A DNA stretch of 64,000 nt from Promethearchaeota archaeon. GTDB lineage: Archaea > Asgardarchaeota > Lokiarchaeia > Sigyniarchaeales > SOKP01. Below are positions 43,345 through 53,163 of the stretch, piece by piece. The position numbers were made by a program, and so were the translations under genes. The first letter of the stretch is position 1, and the number at the start of each line of letters is the position of its first letter. The notes below the pieces were generated by a model. That model did no database searches. It saw only the letters and a list, made by a program, of their open reading frames with translations, and had not been told where the DNA came from. The stretch lies in contig JAGXNO010000002.1 in the NCBI GenBank assembly GCA_019894975.1, positions 124,001-188,000 on the forward strand, written 5' to 3'.

Positions 43345-45885
43345 GTGAAATCCACTACTAGATACATTCTATTTTTTATTTACATATTTAGTTCCCTATC
43401 AGTTTTTTATATGGTTAAAACTCTACTGCTTCAAATACCATGGCTTCAACTTCTAATCGATTGGAGTTTTATCTTAACATTCTTACTTTACTTTTTAACC
43501 ATTGAAGAATTTTATCAGTGGGCAAAAAATGGTAAAAGGAGTGAAATGTCCGATATTGTAGCAATTCTTTTTTTCTTTTTTGTTATCTTCTTCTTTTCAA
43601 AAGACTTTTTAACTTCCCTTATGGGTGCCTTCTCAATATATTTATGGATTGGTATTTTTGAATTGAGAGATTACCCGGTATTAAATAAAGTGCTTATCAT
43701 ATCGTTAGTTACTTACAATGTGATTTTTATTGCAGGGATATTTTCTTTCTATCTGGATGATCCTTTCTTCATTAACACTAGTTTTGCATTTTCTTTTTGG
43801 ATTATTCTAATTATGGGATTTATATTATTTGGCAGAAAATATTTGGTTGTTTGGCGCTTTTTAAGTCCTGAATATTTAATGCTTTTTATCTATATAATTG
43901 CTTGGTTGGCTGTTGTATTCGTTAATCAGTATACACCTTTTAATCTAATAACAACTAATCCTTTTAACTCGAACGAATTTAAAATACTTGATTTCTTTTT
44001 AAATATTTATTTTATACTGATCTTGGTTAATTGGTTAGTGTATTTTACTTCTGGTCCTATCTTAGACAAACTATTAGGAATTAAAACGGCTAAGGATGAA
44101 AAATTAATAGAAATTGTAAAAAAAGTAAAAGAACAACTTGGAATATCAGGACGTGTTAAAGTTGGCTTTGGAAAATATCCAATTTTAAACGCTATGGCCT
44201 ATGGATCCGTATTTGATAAAAGAATCGCAATTATTGCAAATGAGATAAATGAAATCCCTGAAGATGAACTAAAAGGAATAGTGGCTCATGAATTAGCTCA
44301 TACAAAAGGAAAACATACACTTATATTAACTTTAATTACAACCAGTGATTTAATTGTAAGAATGTTTCTGGGGATTCCCGCAACTTATTATGATTATACG
44401 TTTGGTGACCCTTCAATCCCTTTATTTGTTTTCATTATTCTAAATTTATCAATTTATTTTTTTCTTTTCATTTTTGTAAGGATATTAGAAGGAAAGGCAG
44501 ATTTGAGGACAAAGAAGATAGGATACGCAAATGAGTTAGCTAAAGCTTTATATAACTTAGAAAGCTTCTATGCTTCAGGGAGAGAAATTGGATTCAACAC
44601 AATGTTATTATGCGATGAAAAAATTTCAAAAGATAACTTGCTTTTAGATTATATGAATACAGCTTCTTATTTGTATAATTCAATGATAAAACCCTCTAAA
44701 ACTTCTCTTTTAGGTTCATTCTTAAATTCTCATCCCCCAAGTTATTTTAGAATAGCAGCAATATTAGGGGACGAATTAAAACCAAGTAAAGAGGCAATTC
44801 TTCCATTTATTTGCTTAAAAAAATCAAAACAAAAAAAGTATGGCAAGTTGTTTGAGAAATCAAGACAAAACTTTAACAGTATTGCGAATGCAAAATTTAA
44901 AGAGTATTTTCAAATAGAAAATATTTCAGATTTACTTGAGAAACTCCAAAGAAAAGAGACTTATAAATACGTTCTAAATAAAGATTATATTTTTGTAAAC
45001 AAAATTACTGATGAAATCATATTCGGGCACTTAGAGAATGTTATTTTTCTTGATAATATCTCATCTAGTGATCAATTAGCTATACGAAATTTAAATACTC
45101 AGGAAAATGAACATATAGAAGCTTCAAAATATACTTGGACTCAAATTGATTTAAACGAAACTTACTTTTTACAAAATGATAAACCGCTTATTTTAAAATC
45201 TATTGACATAAATAATGAAAGCAAAGAAAATCGCTATACTTTTTTAGATAAGAACAATCTTCAAATTCAAAAACCTATTCTAAAAACAAAATTACCAAAT
45301 TCAATTAAAATAGTTAAAAACCTTAACAATGACGATATTTTCCTGAAAAATAAAGGTAAATTAAAAGTTTTTAAGTGTGTGAACATCCTTAAAGCAGAAA
45401 ATTTAGAAGATTATAAAATTATTCTTTACAATCCAGAATCTGATAAAAATCAACTTGATAACGAATATTCCATGAAAGATCTAATTATTAGACCACAAAG
45501 AATATATTTAACAATAAGTAGGGATCCCCGATTTAGGAGATCTGAAGTGAAAGTGTTTGAATGGTTACAAGAACATCAAATTTTAATCTATATTTATTTA
45601 AAGAATCCCGTTAACAACATGGAAATAGGATATATCCAAAACATAGAGATTAATTACAAAAAAATAGATAAAAAGTCTGAAAATAGTAAGAAGAACAATA
45701 GCAATTTTTTATATCTAAAAAATATCTTCGGATCAGAGATAAAAGTTCCTTATGATAAATTAGAATCTATTAGCTTTAGATATAGTAGTGCCATGATTCA
45801 AATTAAATCTGCAACCAGTCTTTCTAGTCGTTTAGGGTACAAATTGTTGAAGAAATTTAAACCCGAAAGAATTATTATTACTTAA
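43345..45885 (+). CDS. M48-family membrane metalloprotease with long C-terminal domain
   Basis: The gene uses a GTG start. Several hydrophobic helices in the first 250 residues are followed by the zinc site 'VAHELAHTKGKH' (HEXXH) and the third ligand in 'ILEGKADLRTKKIGY'. This is the HtpX/Ste24 arrangement. HtpX is about 290 residues, so the 846-residue length is unusual. The last roughly 330 residues form a soluble beta-rich, Lys/Asn-rich domain I do not recognise. It lies 23 bases after the GlcNAc-1-P transferase gene and 38 before the prenyltransferase, likely one operon. Membrane-protein quality control is the inferred role. Confidence 0.88.
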   Translation: MKSTTRYILFFIYIFSSLSVFYMVKTLLLQIPWLQLLIDWSFILTFLLYFLTIEEFYQWAKNGKRSEMSDIVAILFFFFVIFFFSKDFLTSLMGAFSIYLWIGIFELRDYPVLNKVLIISLVTYNVIFIAGIFSFYLDDPFFINTSFAFSFWIILIMGFILFGRKYLVVWRFLSPEYLMLFIYIIAWLAVVFVNQYTPFNLITTNPFNSNEFKILDFFLNIYFILILVNWLVYFTSGPILDKLLGIKTAKDEKLIEIVKKVKEQLGISGRVKVGFGKYPILNAMAYGSVFDKRIAIIANEINEIPEDELKGIVAHELAHTKGKHTLILTLITTSDLIVRMFLGIPATYYDYTFGDPSIPLFVFIILNLSIYFFLFIFVRILEGKADLRTKKIGYANELAKALYNLESFYASGREIGFNTMLLCDEKISKDNLLLDYMNTASYLYNSMIKPSKTSLLGSFLNSHPPSYFRIAAILGDELKPSKEAILPFICLKKSKQKKYGKLFEKSRQNFNSIANAKFKEYFQIENISDLLEKLQRKETYKYVLNKDYIFVNKITDEIIFGHLENVIFLDNISSSDQLAIRNLNTQENEHIEASKYTWTQIDLNETYFLQNDKPLILKSIDINNESKENRYTFLDKNNLQIQKPILKTKLPNSIKIVKNLNNDDIFLKNKGKLKVFKCVNILKAENLEDYKIILYNPESDKNQLDNEYSMKDLIIRPQRIYLTISRDPRFRRSEVKVFEWLQEHQILIYIYLKNPVNNMEIGYIQNIEINYKKIDKKSENSKKNNSNFLYLKNIFGSEIKVPYDKLESISFRYSSAMIQIKSATSLSSRLGYKLLKKFKPERIIIT

Positions 45886-45923
45886 TAAAATTTAATATTA
45901 ATGGGCTTTTCAAAAAGTTAATA

Positions 45924-46841
45924 ATGACAAGTAAAATCGTAAGTATCCTCAATCTTCTGCGAATACGGCAGTATTATAAGAATGTAATGATTTTTGTAGG
46001 AGTTTTTTTTAGTGAAAAGTTATTTGAATCAGATCTCTATTTTACTCTTATACTTGGTTTTATTTTATTATGTTGTGCTTCCTCTTTTAACTATATCATA
46101 AATGACATTAAAGATATTGAAAATGATAAAATGCACACTGAGAAACTGAGAAAAAAACCTCTTGCATCTGGTGACCTCCCTCTTTATTCTGCGATAATAT
46201 TATTAGTGGGAATATCTTCAATAATAGTCTTTTCGTCTATCTTTCTGATTCGGAATCTAGGTTTTATCATATTTGTTATTATTATGATTATCACGGGCCA
46301 ACTTTATAATCACTTCTTTAAAAATTATGCTTTCATAGATATAATTGTTTTATCTACAGGATATTTATGGAGAGCGTTAGCTGGATGTGCAATTATTAAT
46401 GAGTTTGTTTCAGCATGGTTATTTCTAGCTATTTTTGAAATAGCCATGTTCTTAAGTATTGCGAAACGAAAAGGTGACTTAGAATTTCTTGGAAAAGATA
46501 AAGCTATTACTCATAAAAAAAGTTATGACCAGTATTCTCTCAAACTGTTAGAACAATTTCATGTGATTATCGCAGGTTCCTTGTTTATGACATATTCTCT
46601 TTATTTAATTATCCATTTTAATTTAGCCATACCAGGTATTCCCGTACTTTACGAATATATAGCTATATCTACAATCCCTATTTCTCTGTATATTCTCATG
46701 AGGTATATGTATTTAACTTCAGCAAAGCCAAACATCGCTAGAAATACAGAAAGAGCTTTTTTGGATAAAGGAATAATAATTGCAGGAGCATTACTTATGG
46801 GAATACTATTTTTCTCCTTTTATTTTGATACTATATTTTGA
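45924..46841 (+). CDS. UbiA-family prenyltransferase, decaprenyl-phosphate phosphoribosyltransferase-like
   Basis: Nine-helix UbiA fold with 'RIRQYYKNVMIF', the Asp-rich motif 'NDIKDIENDKMHTEKLRKKPLASG', 'YLWRALAG' and 'AKRKGDLEFL'. This set, especially the 'KN' near the start and the 'KRxxDLE' loop, resembles enzymes that move phosphoribose onto polyprenyl phosphate (DPPR synthase) more than quinone or lipid prenyltransferases. A role in lipid-linked pentose synthesis for cell-surface glycans is inferred. A UbiA enzyme of archaeal lipid synthesis is the alternative. Confidence 0.8.
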   Translation: MTSKIVSILNLLRIRQYYKNVMIFVGVFFSEKLFESDLYFTLILGFILLCCASSFNYIINDIKDIENDKMHTEKLRKKPLASGDLPLYSAIILLVGISSIIVFSSIFLIRNLGFIIFVIIMIITGQLYNHFFKNYAFIDIIVLSTGYLWRALAGCAIINEFVSAWLFLAIFEIAMFLSIAKRKGDLEFLGKDKAITHKKSYDQYSLKLLEQFHVIIAGSLFMTYSLYLIIHFNLAIPGIPVLYEYIAISTIPISLYILMRYMYLTSAKPNIARNTERAFLDKGIIIAGALLMGILFFSFYFDTIF

Positions 46842-47128
46842 ATAAATCATAGTCAAATTTTTTCCCATCCCCTTCCCACTCTAAGACATTCAATTATATG
46901 AGCGTTATAAGGGTTATGAAATAGCTACTTTACCTTTTTGACAAAGTATAAAAAAATTAAACTCATTTTGATTAATAGTGAATAGTACTTTGTGAAGTAA
47001 TAAAACACCTTTTAAGATTTCAAAGAGTTATCAGAAAAAAAGGATAAAACTTATAAGCATACAAATTTAACAACATATTTAACAACTAATTTATAAAAAA
47101 TCAAAAAAAAAATTTTAGTGAATTCAAT
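46842..47128 (+). promoter_or_regulatory. Promoter region of the Opp/Dpp ABC importer
   Basis: The 287-base gap has no ORF. TTTATAAAA at 47090-47098 lies about 30 bases before the start codon and would give a very short leader. A second TATA-like sequence, CTTATAAGC, lies near 47050. No clear operator repeat was seen. Confidence 0.4.
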
Positions 47129-48955
47129 ATGGAAATGGAAAAAAAAAATTTGGCTATAATAATTTTAGCCGTTGTACTTGCCGCTTCTGGTATTGGTAAC
47201 GTTATTCTTGCAATCACAGGTGGTCTTATTCAAAAAGCACCATCTAAAACAACTGTTATCTATGGCTACGCGTCAAATCCCGCAGCACTCGACCCAGTTG
47301 ATACTTGGGATGTTCCTTCACATGTTATTCAACATCAGATTACCCAATCTTTAGTTGAATATGATTTATCCGGATATGTTAAAACAGGTGAGCATAATTA
47401 TACATTAAAACCTGTTTTAGCTGAGTATTGGATACAAGAATCTACTACTCGATGGTCATACAAGTTAAGAGAAGATGTATTCTTCCATGATGGAACAAGG
47501 ATGACCGCTGAAGATGTAATGTGGAACTTTGAAAGAACGCAGTGGTTCATTAACGCAACAGGTATGCTTCCTGCCAACGCAACTTCATGGGTGGGCTTCC
47601 CATCATCATTATACTTCTTAACTGATGGTACTCCTATCTTTAACAGTTTCGAAGCAGATGACGATGTAGATCCTTTAAATTTCACCATAGTGTTAAATGC
47701 TCCTTTTGGCGCATTAAATGATCTACTCGCTTTTGGAGCAACCAATATTCTTTCTCCCGAATCTACTCCTTTCTATGAATATTTGGACTTAGCAAACGAT
47801 GTTTTAGTTGGTACTGGTCCATATGAATATGTTCATTTCAAAAGAGATAGAGAAGTAAGATTAGTGAGAAATGATATGTATTGGGGCTTTCCAGGATATT
47901 TTGAGGTAGCTGTGTTAAGAATCATTGAAGATGATACAGCTAGAATGACAGCTGGATTAGCGGGTCAGTTTGATTATATCGGTGGTGTTACAAAAGTATA
48001 TATTGACACATTTAAAGCTGATTCTGATTTTCACGTAGAAGATGTTGGTGAAGATCTATGTTATTTCTATTTAGAAATATATGCTGGTCCTGATACTTAT
48101 GCTAATGGATCATTAAAGCCTGGAGAGACATACCAAACCCAAAAGAATCCTGCATACTTAAGAAGAGCGCTTGCATTAGCTATCAACTATACATACATTT
48201 ACAATGAAATTCTAGCTGGTTATGCTGTTGAAGGAACCACAGCAGTTCCTCGGGCAATGCCAGGTCATAATGCTTCAGTAGTCCAAGCTAGTGATTCATC
48301 TCGTACTTATGCCGGAAATCTCATAGAAGCAAGACAGATTTTGATAGACAATTCTGCAGATATTGTTGCTCGAGGTGGTCTCGATACCAGTACATTTGAT
48401 ACTGGTGTTGATGCTGATTGGACAGGGAAAAATATTCTTGGACGATCACTTGCACTTAACAGACACTTTGGGAGTAATACCAACTTACGTACAAATCAAT
48501 TAATGGATACCAACTTTAATATGATTGGAATTCAAACCATTGAGGCTATAAGGGAATGGGGTGATTACCTAGACACAGGTGAACAAACTCCATGGGTAAT
48601 GGATATTGGCTATGTTGGCTGGTGTCCTGACTACCTTAATCCTTTCAATATGATTGACCCACTCTTTAACTTAGCTTCTGGCTCATGCTTCTCACGGATT
48701 AACGATACCAGTACAGGTGGTTTAACCGAGACAATGGATGCTGCTGCTGCAACTTCTGGTCAAGCACAATTAGACCTTTATGGAAAGATACAATCTTTAA
48801 TTTATGACGTTGATCGCACATTGAATCCTGCCAGTCATACTCATATTTCAGGATGGGTTTATTTGGTACAACAAACTCATAAAGCCGACTTGAAAGGAGT
48901 TAAGTATAACGTAATGACAAATGTTGAGATTCAAGGCTGGTACTACGACGTATAA
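47129..48955 (+). CDS. ABC importer substrate-binding protein (SBP family 5, oligopeptide/dipeptide type)
   Basis: An N-terminal hydrophobic anchor (residues 7-31, after a basic start) precedes a family 5 binding protein: 'YASNPAALDPVDTWD', 'EYWIQESTTRWSYKLREDVFFHDGTRMTAEDVMWNFER', 'LVGTGPYEY' and 'LRRALALAINYTYIYNEILAGYA'. Length is 608 residues. It binds peptides, sugars or other solutes outside the cell and delivers them to the permease. It is the first gene of a complete importer. A T-rich stretch after its stop codon may terminate part of the transcripts, which would raise the binding protein relative to the permeases. Confidence 0.92.
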   Translation: MEMEKKNLAIIILAVVLAASGIGNVILAITGGLIQKAPSKTTVIYGYASNPAALDPVDTWDVPSHVIQHQITQSLVEYDLSGYVKTGEHNYTLKPVLAEYWIQESTTRWSYKLREDVFFHDGTRMTAEDVMWNFERTQWFINATGMLPANATSWVGFPSSLYFLTDGTPIFNSFEADDDVDPLNFTIVLNAPFGALNDLLAFGATNILSPESTPFYEYLDLANDVLVGTGPYEYVHFKRDREVRLVRNDMYWGFPGYFEVAVLRIIEDDTARMTAGLAGQFDYIGGVTKVYIDTFKADSDFHVEDVGEDLCYFYLEIYAGPDTYANGSLKPGETYQTQKNPAYLRRALALAINYTYIYNEILAGYAVEGTTAVPRAMPGHNASVVQASDSSRTYAGNLIEARQILIDNSADIVARGGLDTSTFDTGVDADWTGKNILGRSLALNRHFGSNTNLRTNQLMDTNFNMIGIQTIEAIREWGDYLDTGEQTPWVMDIGYVGWCPDYLNPFNMIDPLFNLASGSCFSRINDTSTGGLTETMDAAAATSGQAQLDLYGKIQSLIYDVDRTLNPASHTHISGWVYLVQQTHKADLKGVKYNVMTNVEIQGWYYDV

Positions 48956-49203
48956 AGCAAGTATTCTAACTGTTAATAAAAATTTAATTACTCTTTTTTT
49001 TATTTATTACATTACACCTTACACTTTCTAAATTAATTTTTGAAAAAACAAGTATTGGTAATTATTCTTCCTATAGTAGACACATCAAGATACCTTGTAA
49101 TTTCTACTAATCAATAGAATATTTAATAAGGGATCGAATCTAAATAATCATAATTTTAATTTTAATGTATAAATCACTTTACACACATTCTTGAGAAAAA
49201 ACA

Positions 49204-49695
49204 ATGAAATTTTCGAAAATTCGACTCGGTAGGCAAGGAAATTTTATACTAGGAATTATTTTGATTTATTTTGTCTTTTTTGGATACATCTGTAATGCAT
49301 ATCCAAGATTTTATGACACATCTTTAAACCCTTCACGTACCGTTCAATCAATAGTCGGAGAAAGACTAATATTCCTGTACCAAATACTTTTTAACCCCAA
49401 TACATTCTGGGCTTTTATTATTCTATTTGGTATTATGTTTTTTGTAGCATTTAGAGAGTCATTCTATGAATATGCAATTAGAAATAGCATTTGGTTTATC
49501 CCAATAATTATGATAATGTCGTGGGTTTGGTACTGGATTTTATATGGTTTCGATCCTACTGTATTTTACATATATTTCATCAGAATTGAAGGTTATATTA
49601 CTATAATAACATTGTTATGCATTAACCTATTAGCTGCATTCTCAGCATCTATTGTAAACGAAAAACGTAAAGAAGTATATGAAGCAGCATATTAA
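49204..49695 (+). CDS. Small four-helix membrane protein within the importer operon
   Basis: I do not recognise a family. The 163 residues contain about four hydrophobic helices (near 14-32, 65-87, 96-112 and 122-150). It sits between the binding protein and the first permease gene, with 45 bases before the permease start, so it probably belongs to the importer. It may be an accessory subunit specific to this lineage. Confidence 0.7.
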   Translation: MKFSKIRLGRQGNFILGIILIYFVFFGYICNAYPRFYDTSLNPSRTVQSIVGERLIFLYQILFNPNTFWAFIILFGIMFFVAFRESFYEYAIRNSIWFIPIIMIMSWVWYWILYGFDPTVFYIYFIRIEGYITIITLLCINLLAAFSASIVNEKRKEVYEAAY

Positions 49696-49740
49696 AATTA
49701 AAAAAAATAATTTTTAATAAAAAAGTAGGTGTAAAAATAT

Positions 49741-50772
49741 ATGAGTCTGCTTAAGTATATGCTTAGAAGATTAGTGGTGATGATCCCTGTATTATTTGGA
49801 GTATTAACTTTAACTTTCATTCTTTCTAGATTGATGCCAGGAGATCCTATTTCTGCCCGATTAGCTGCAGCGGGAATAATGAATCCTTCCCAAGGATTAT
49901 ATAACCAGATGAAATGTCAACTCGGTTTATGTGATCCTATAATAATTCAATATTTTAGATATTTAGGAGAATTATTCACAGGCCATTGGGGCGTATCAGT
50001 TTCGATAGTAAGGAATCAACCGGTGTGGGACCTAATTATGACTAGAATGCCTTTAACTATTGATCTTACAATATTTTCTTTGGCCATAGCCTCGTATTTA
50101 GGAATTAAAGCGGGAGTAATTTCGGCTACTCACAGAAATAAAACCCCTGACACCGTCGTAAGAGGTTTTGCTTTAGTAGGAGTTGCACTCCCTGTGTTCT
50201 TTTTAGGAATGATCCTTCAGTTTACACTAGGATATCAACTATCTTGGTTCGAACCTACAGGATATCTGAGTGCTCAATATGAAGATCCCGATTATGTTAC
50301 TGGTTTTGTTATTATTGATTCATTAATATCCGGTCAGTGGTACTTGATTGGGGACTATTTATGGCATATGGTTCTTCCTGTCTTTTGTCTATCATTTATA
50401 ATGATTGCATCAATTACAAGACAAACACGATCAAGTATGCTAGAAGTCTTGGAACAAGATTTCGTAAGGACGGCAAGAGCTAAGGGTTGTAAAGAGAAAG
50501 CAGTAATACACTCACATGCTTTGAGAAATGCAATGATACCAACTGTAACCATTATAGGGATGAGTATTGCGGGACTACTAGGAGGAGCGGTTCTGACCGA
50601 AACTACATTTGGTTTAACTGGTATGGGTAAATTATTTGTTGATGCAATCTTGTTATATGATTATTGGGTATTAGCAGCGTTGGTGTTTATGATCACCATC
50701 CTATTTATCACAGCGAATTTAATGACTGACGTAATTTATGCAATACTTGATCCAAGAATTAGATATGGATAA
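49741..50772 (+). CDS. ABC importer permease, DppB/OppB type
   Basis: Six-helix permease with the N-terminal 'MLRRLVVMIPVLFGVLTLTFILSRLMPGDP' signature and the EAA loop 'DFVRTARAKGCKEKAVIHSHALRNAMIP', which docks on the ATPases. Length is 343 residues, normal for DppB. It is 31 bases upstream of the dppC-type gene. Confidence 0.95.
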   Translation: MSLLKYMLRRLVVMIPVLFGVLTLTFILSRLMPGDPISARLAAAGIMNPSQGLYNQMKCQLGLCDPIIIQYFRYLGELFTGHWGVSVSIVRNQPVWDLIMTRMPLTIDLTIFSLAIASYLGIKAGVISATHRNKTPDTVVRGFALVGVALPVFFLGMILQFTLGYQLSWFEPTGYLSAQYEDPDYVTGFVIIDSLISGQWYLIGDYLWHMVLPVFCLSFIMIASITRQTRSSMLEVLEQDFVRTARAKGCKEKAVIHSHALRNAMIPTVTIIGMSIAGLLGGAVLTETTFGLTGMGKLFVDAILLYDYWVLAALVFMITILFITANLMTDVIYAILDPRIRYG

Positions 50773-50803
50773 TATTTTAATTAAAAAGAAGATGTGAAAA
50801 AAA

Positions 50804-51814
50804 ATGGAAAAACCTTATGTAATTGTTGAAAAAGAAGTGAAAGAGGAGTTAATAGGAGGTGAAAGTCATGGTAGGAAAATCCTATCGTGGATTTTTTCAA
50901 ATCTGAAATTTCTTTTCCTTCCCGGATCAAGAATAGAGGAATTATCTTTACGTGAATTTGAATATGAGAAAGCTGCTAGCAAGAGATCCTTCGTTAGAAG
51001 ATTAAAAAATCCGTTAACGATTCTAGGCTTTTGTATCATAATGTTTATAGTCACTCTTGCGGTTTATGCCCCCTGGATCTCCCCACAAGCATTTGATGAC
51101 GCCATGTTACCTCAGGTCGGTTCATGGAATCCACCCTCCCCCGAACACCCCTTAGGACAAACTGCAATGGGTGGAGATGTGTTTTCAAGATTAATATGGG
51201 GTGCTAGAACATCCATAACTATTTCATTACCTTCAATTTCTATTAGTGTTACTGGTGGAGTTGCTCTTGGGGTAATAGCTGCATATTATGGTGGTTGGGT
51301 TGATTCCTTGATTATGAGAATTTGTGATGTATTCCTTGCATTTCCATCTTTGATTCTTTCCTTAGTGTTTATTGCAATTTACGGTCCTTATATTGAGATC
51401 ATCTTATTGGTGTGGGGATTTTTAGGGATCCCCATTTATGCTCGATTAATCAGAGGAAACGTATTACAAGCACGAGAGCTCCCTTACATTCAGGCTGCAA
51501 GAGTTTCTGGTGCGGGAAATTGGAGAATAATGTTTAGACACATATTACCTAATGTCATACAACCAATTATTGTCTTCTTCACATTCGATATAGGTGCTTA
51601 TATTTTAGGCCTAGCAGGTCTATCCTTTTTGGGTATGAATCAATCAATATTAATTGAATGGGGAAATGATATTAATGTGGCTAGAGAAAATCCTTATGAA
51701 GCACCATGGGCAGGTCTGTGGCCAGGATTTATGATATTTCTAACAGTATTAGGTTTCATGCTAGTTGGGGATGGTCTACGAGATGCATTGGATCCAAGAT
51801 TGAAAAACTTATAA
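50804..51814 (+). CDS. ABC importer permease, DppC/OppC type
   Basis: A permease of 336 residues. It has 'NPLTILGFCIIMFIVTLAVYAPWISP', 'HPLGQTAMGGDVFSRLIWGARTSI' and the EAA loop 'LPYIQAARVSGAGNWRIMFRHILPN'. These are the DppC signatures. The start is preceded by a longer cytoplasmic N-terminus (about 70 residues) than in typical DppC. It forms the second half of the translocation pathway with the upstream permease. Confidence 0.95.
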   Translation: MEKPYVIVEKEVKEELIGGESHGRKILSWIFSNLKFLFLPGSRIEELSLREFEYEKAASKRSFVRRLKNPLTILGFCIIMFIVTLAVYAPWISPQAFDDAMLPQVGSWNPPSPEHPLGQTAMGGDVFSRLIWGARTSITISLPSISISVTGGVALGVIAAYYGGWVDSLIMRICDVFLAFPSLILSLVFIAIYGPYIEIILLVWGFLGIPIYARLIRGNVLQARELPYIQAARVSGAGNWRIMFRHILPNVIQPIIVFFTFDIGAYILGLAGLSFLGMNQSILIEWGNDINVARENPYEAPWAGLWPGFMIFLTVLGFMLVGDGLRDALDPRLKNL

Positions 51815-51871
51815 TATCTTTAAATATTTTATTTTTTATTCAAAACTTAACCACAGGAAATAAGAACTACA

Positions 51872-53122
51872 ATGGATATAGTTGAAAATAATAAAAGCAC
51901 TAATGAAGTTGCTTTAGAACCTAAAGCTGCAGTATCACAAAAACTATTAGAAGTTAAAAATCTAAAAACCTATTTCTATACTGAAGAGGGTATTGTGAAA
52001 GCAGTTGATGGGGTATCTTTCGACATTTATGAAGATGAAGTACTTGGACTTGTTGGAGAAACTGGGTGTGGGAAATCAGTCACAGCATTATCAATTTTAC
52101 AGTTAGTAAGAGCACCGGGAAAAATTATTGATGGATCAGTTCACTTCAAAGGAGAAAACCTATTAAATTTAAAAGAATCTGAAATGAGGAATTTTCGCGG
52201 TAAGGATATCACCATGATATTTCAAGATCCTTTGAATTCTCTTAATCCTGTTTTTACGGTCGGTAAACAAATTTCAGAAGTATTTTACTTACACCAAGAA
52301 ACAGAATTGAAACAAGAGCTAGATAGACTATTATTAGAAAGGTCCAATAGAAGAGAAGAAATAAAAAACTTACAACAAACTTTGAAAGATGAAGTTGACA
52401 GATTAACAGAGGAAGAAAAAGAAGATATAAATACTAAAATTGAAGATCTTAAAGAACTAGCTGCCCATATCCCGAATTTAAAAGATGTAGCATTCGCAAG
52501 GTCAGAACAAATAATTAAAGAAGTGGGAATTCCTGATCCGAAGGGAATATTAAAAAGATACCCTCACGAATTGAGTGGAGGGATGAGACAACGTGTAATG
52601 ATTGCGATGGGACTTTCATGCAATCCAGCACTTCTAATTGCAGATGAACCAACAACAGCATTAGATGTTACCATACAAGCACAAATTCTTGATTTGATGA
52701 AAGAATTAATAAAGAAATTCAGAACTTCAATTCTTATAATTACGCATGATTTGGGAATAATTGCTGAATTGTGTGATAGGATTGCTGTTATGTATAGTGG
52801 AAATATTGTTGAATACGCGACAGCAGTAGATCTATTTAAAAACCCACGACACCCCTATACCAAAGGATTGATTAGTGCAATTCCAAGTATTGAAAAAAGA
52901 GACCAAAAATTGCAAACTATTCGAGGTATGGTTCCAAATCTTATCTATCCTCCATCAGGTTGTAGATTTCATCCTCGATGTGATTTTAGAATGGAAATTT
53001 GTGATAAAGTAAAACCTCAATTGACAGAGATAGCTCACAGATATTTTGTGGCTTGCCATCTTTTTGATCCTCAATACAAAGATTCACCTAAGTATGTTAG
53101 GTCAGAAGAAGATGAAGTTTAA
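51872..53122 (+). CDS. ABC importer ATPase, DppD/OppD type, with coiled-coil insertion
   Basis: Walker A is GETGCGKS (62-69), Q-loop 'MIFQDPLNSLNP', signature 'LSGGMRQR' and Walker B 'LLIADEPT'. The Cys-rich OppD tail ('SGCRFHPRCDFRMEIC') may bind a [4Fe-4S] cluster. Compared with typical DppD (about 330 residues), an insertion of about 60 residues (142-205) predicted to be a coiled coil lies between the Q-loop and the signature. The insertion is in the helical domain that faces the permease. Confidence 0.95.
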   Translation: MDIVENNKSTNEVALEPKAAVSQKLLEVKNLKTYFYTEEGIVKAVDGVSFDIYEDEVLGLVGETGCGKSVTALSILQLVRAPGKIIDGSVHFKGENLLNLKESEMRNFRGKDITMIFQDPLNSLNPVFTVGKQISEVFYLHQETELKQELDRLLLERSNRREEIKNLQQTLKDEVDRLTEEEKEDINTKIEDLKELAAHIPNLKDVAFARSEQIIKEVGIPDPKGILKRYPHELSGGMRQRVMIAMGLSCNPALLIADEPTTALDVTIQAQILDLMKELIKKFRTSILIITHDLGIIAELCDRIAVMYSGNIVEYATAVDLFKNPRHPYTKGLISAIPSIEKRDQKLQTIRGMVPNLIYPPSGCRFHPRCDFRMEICDKVKPQLTEIAHRYFVACHLFDPQYKDSPKYVRSEEDEV

Positions 53123-53163
53123 TCTAAAATGTAACCAAAATTAATTAAAAAGGATACAATAAA

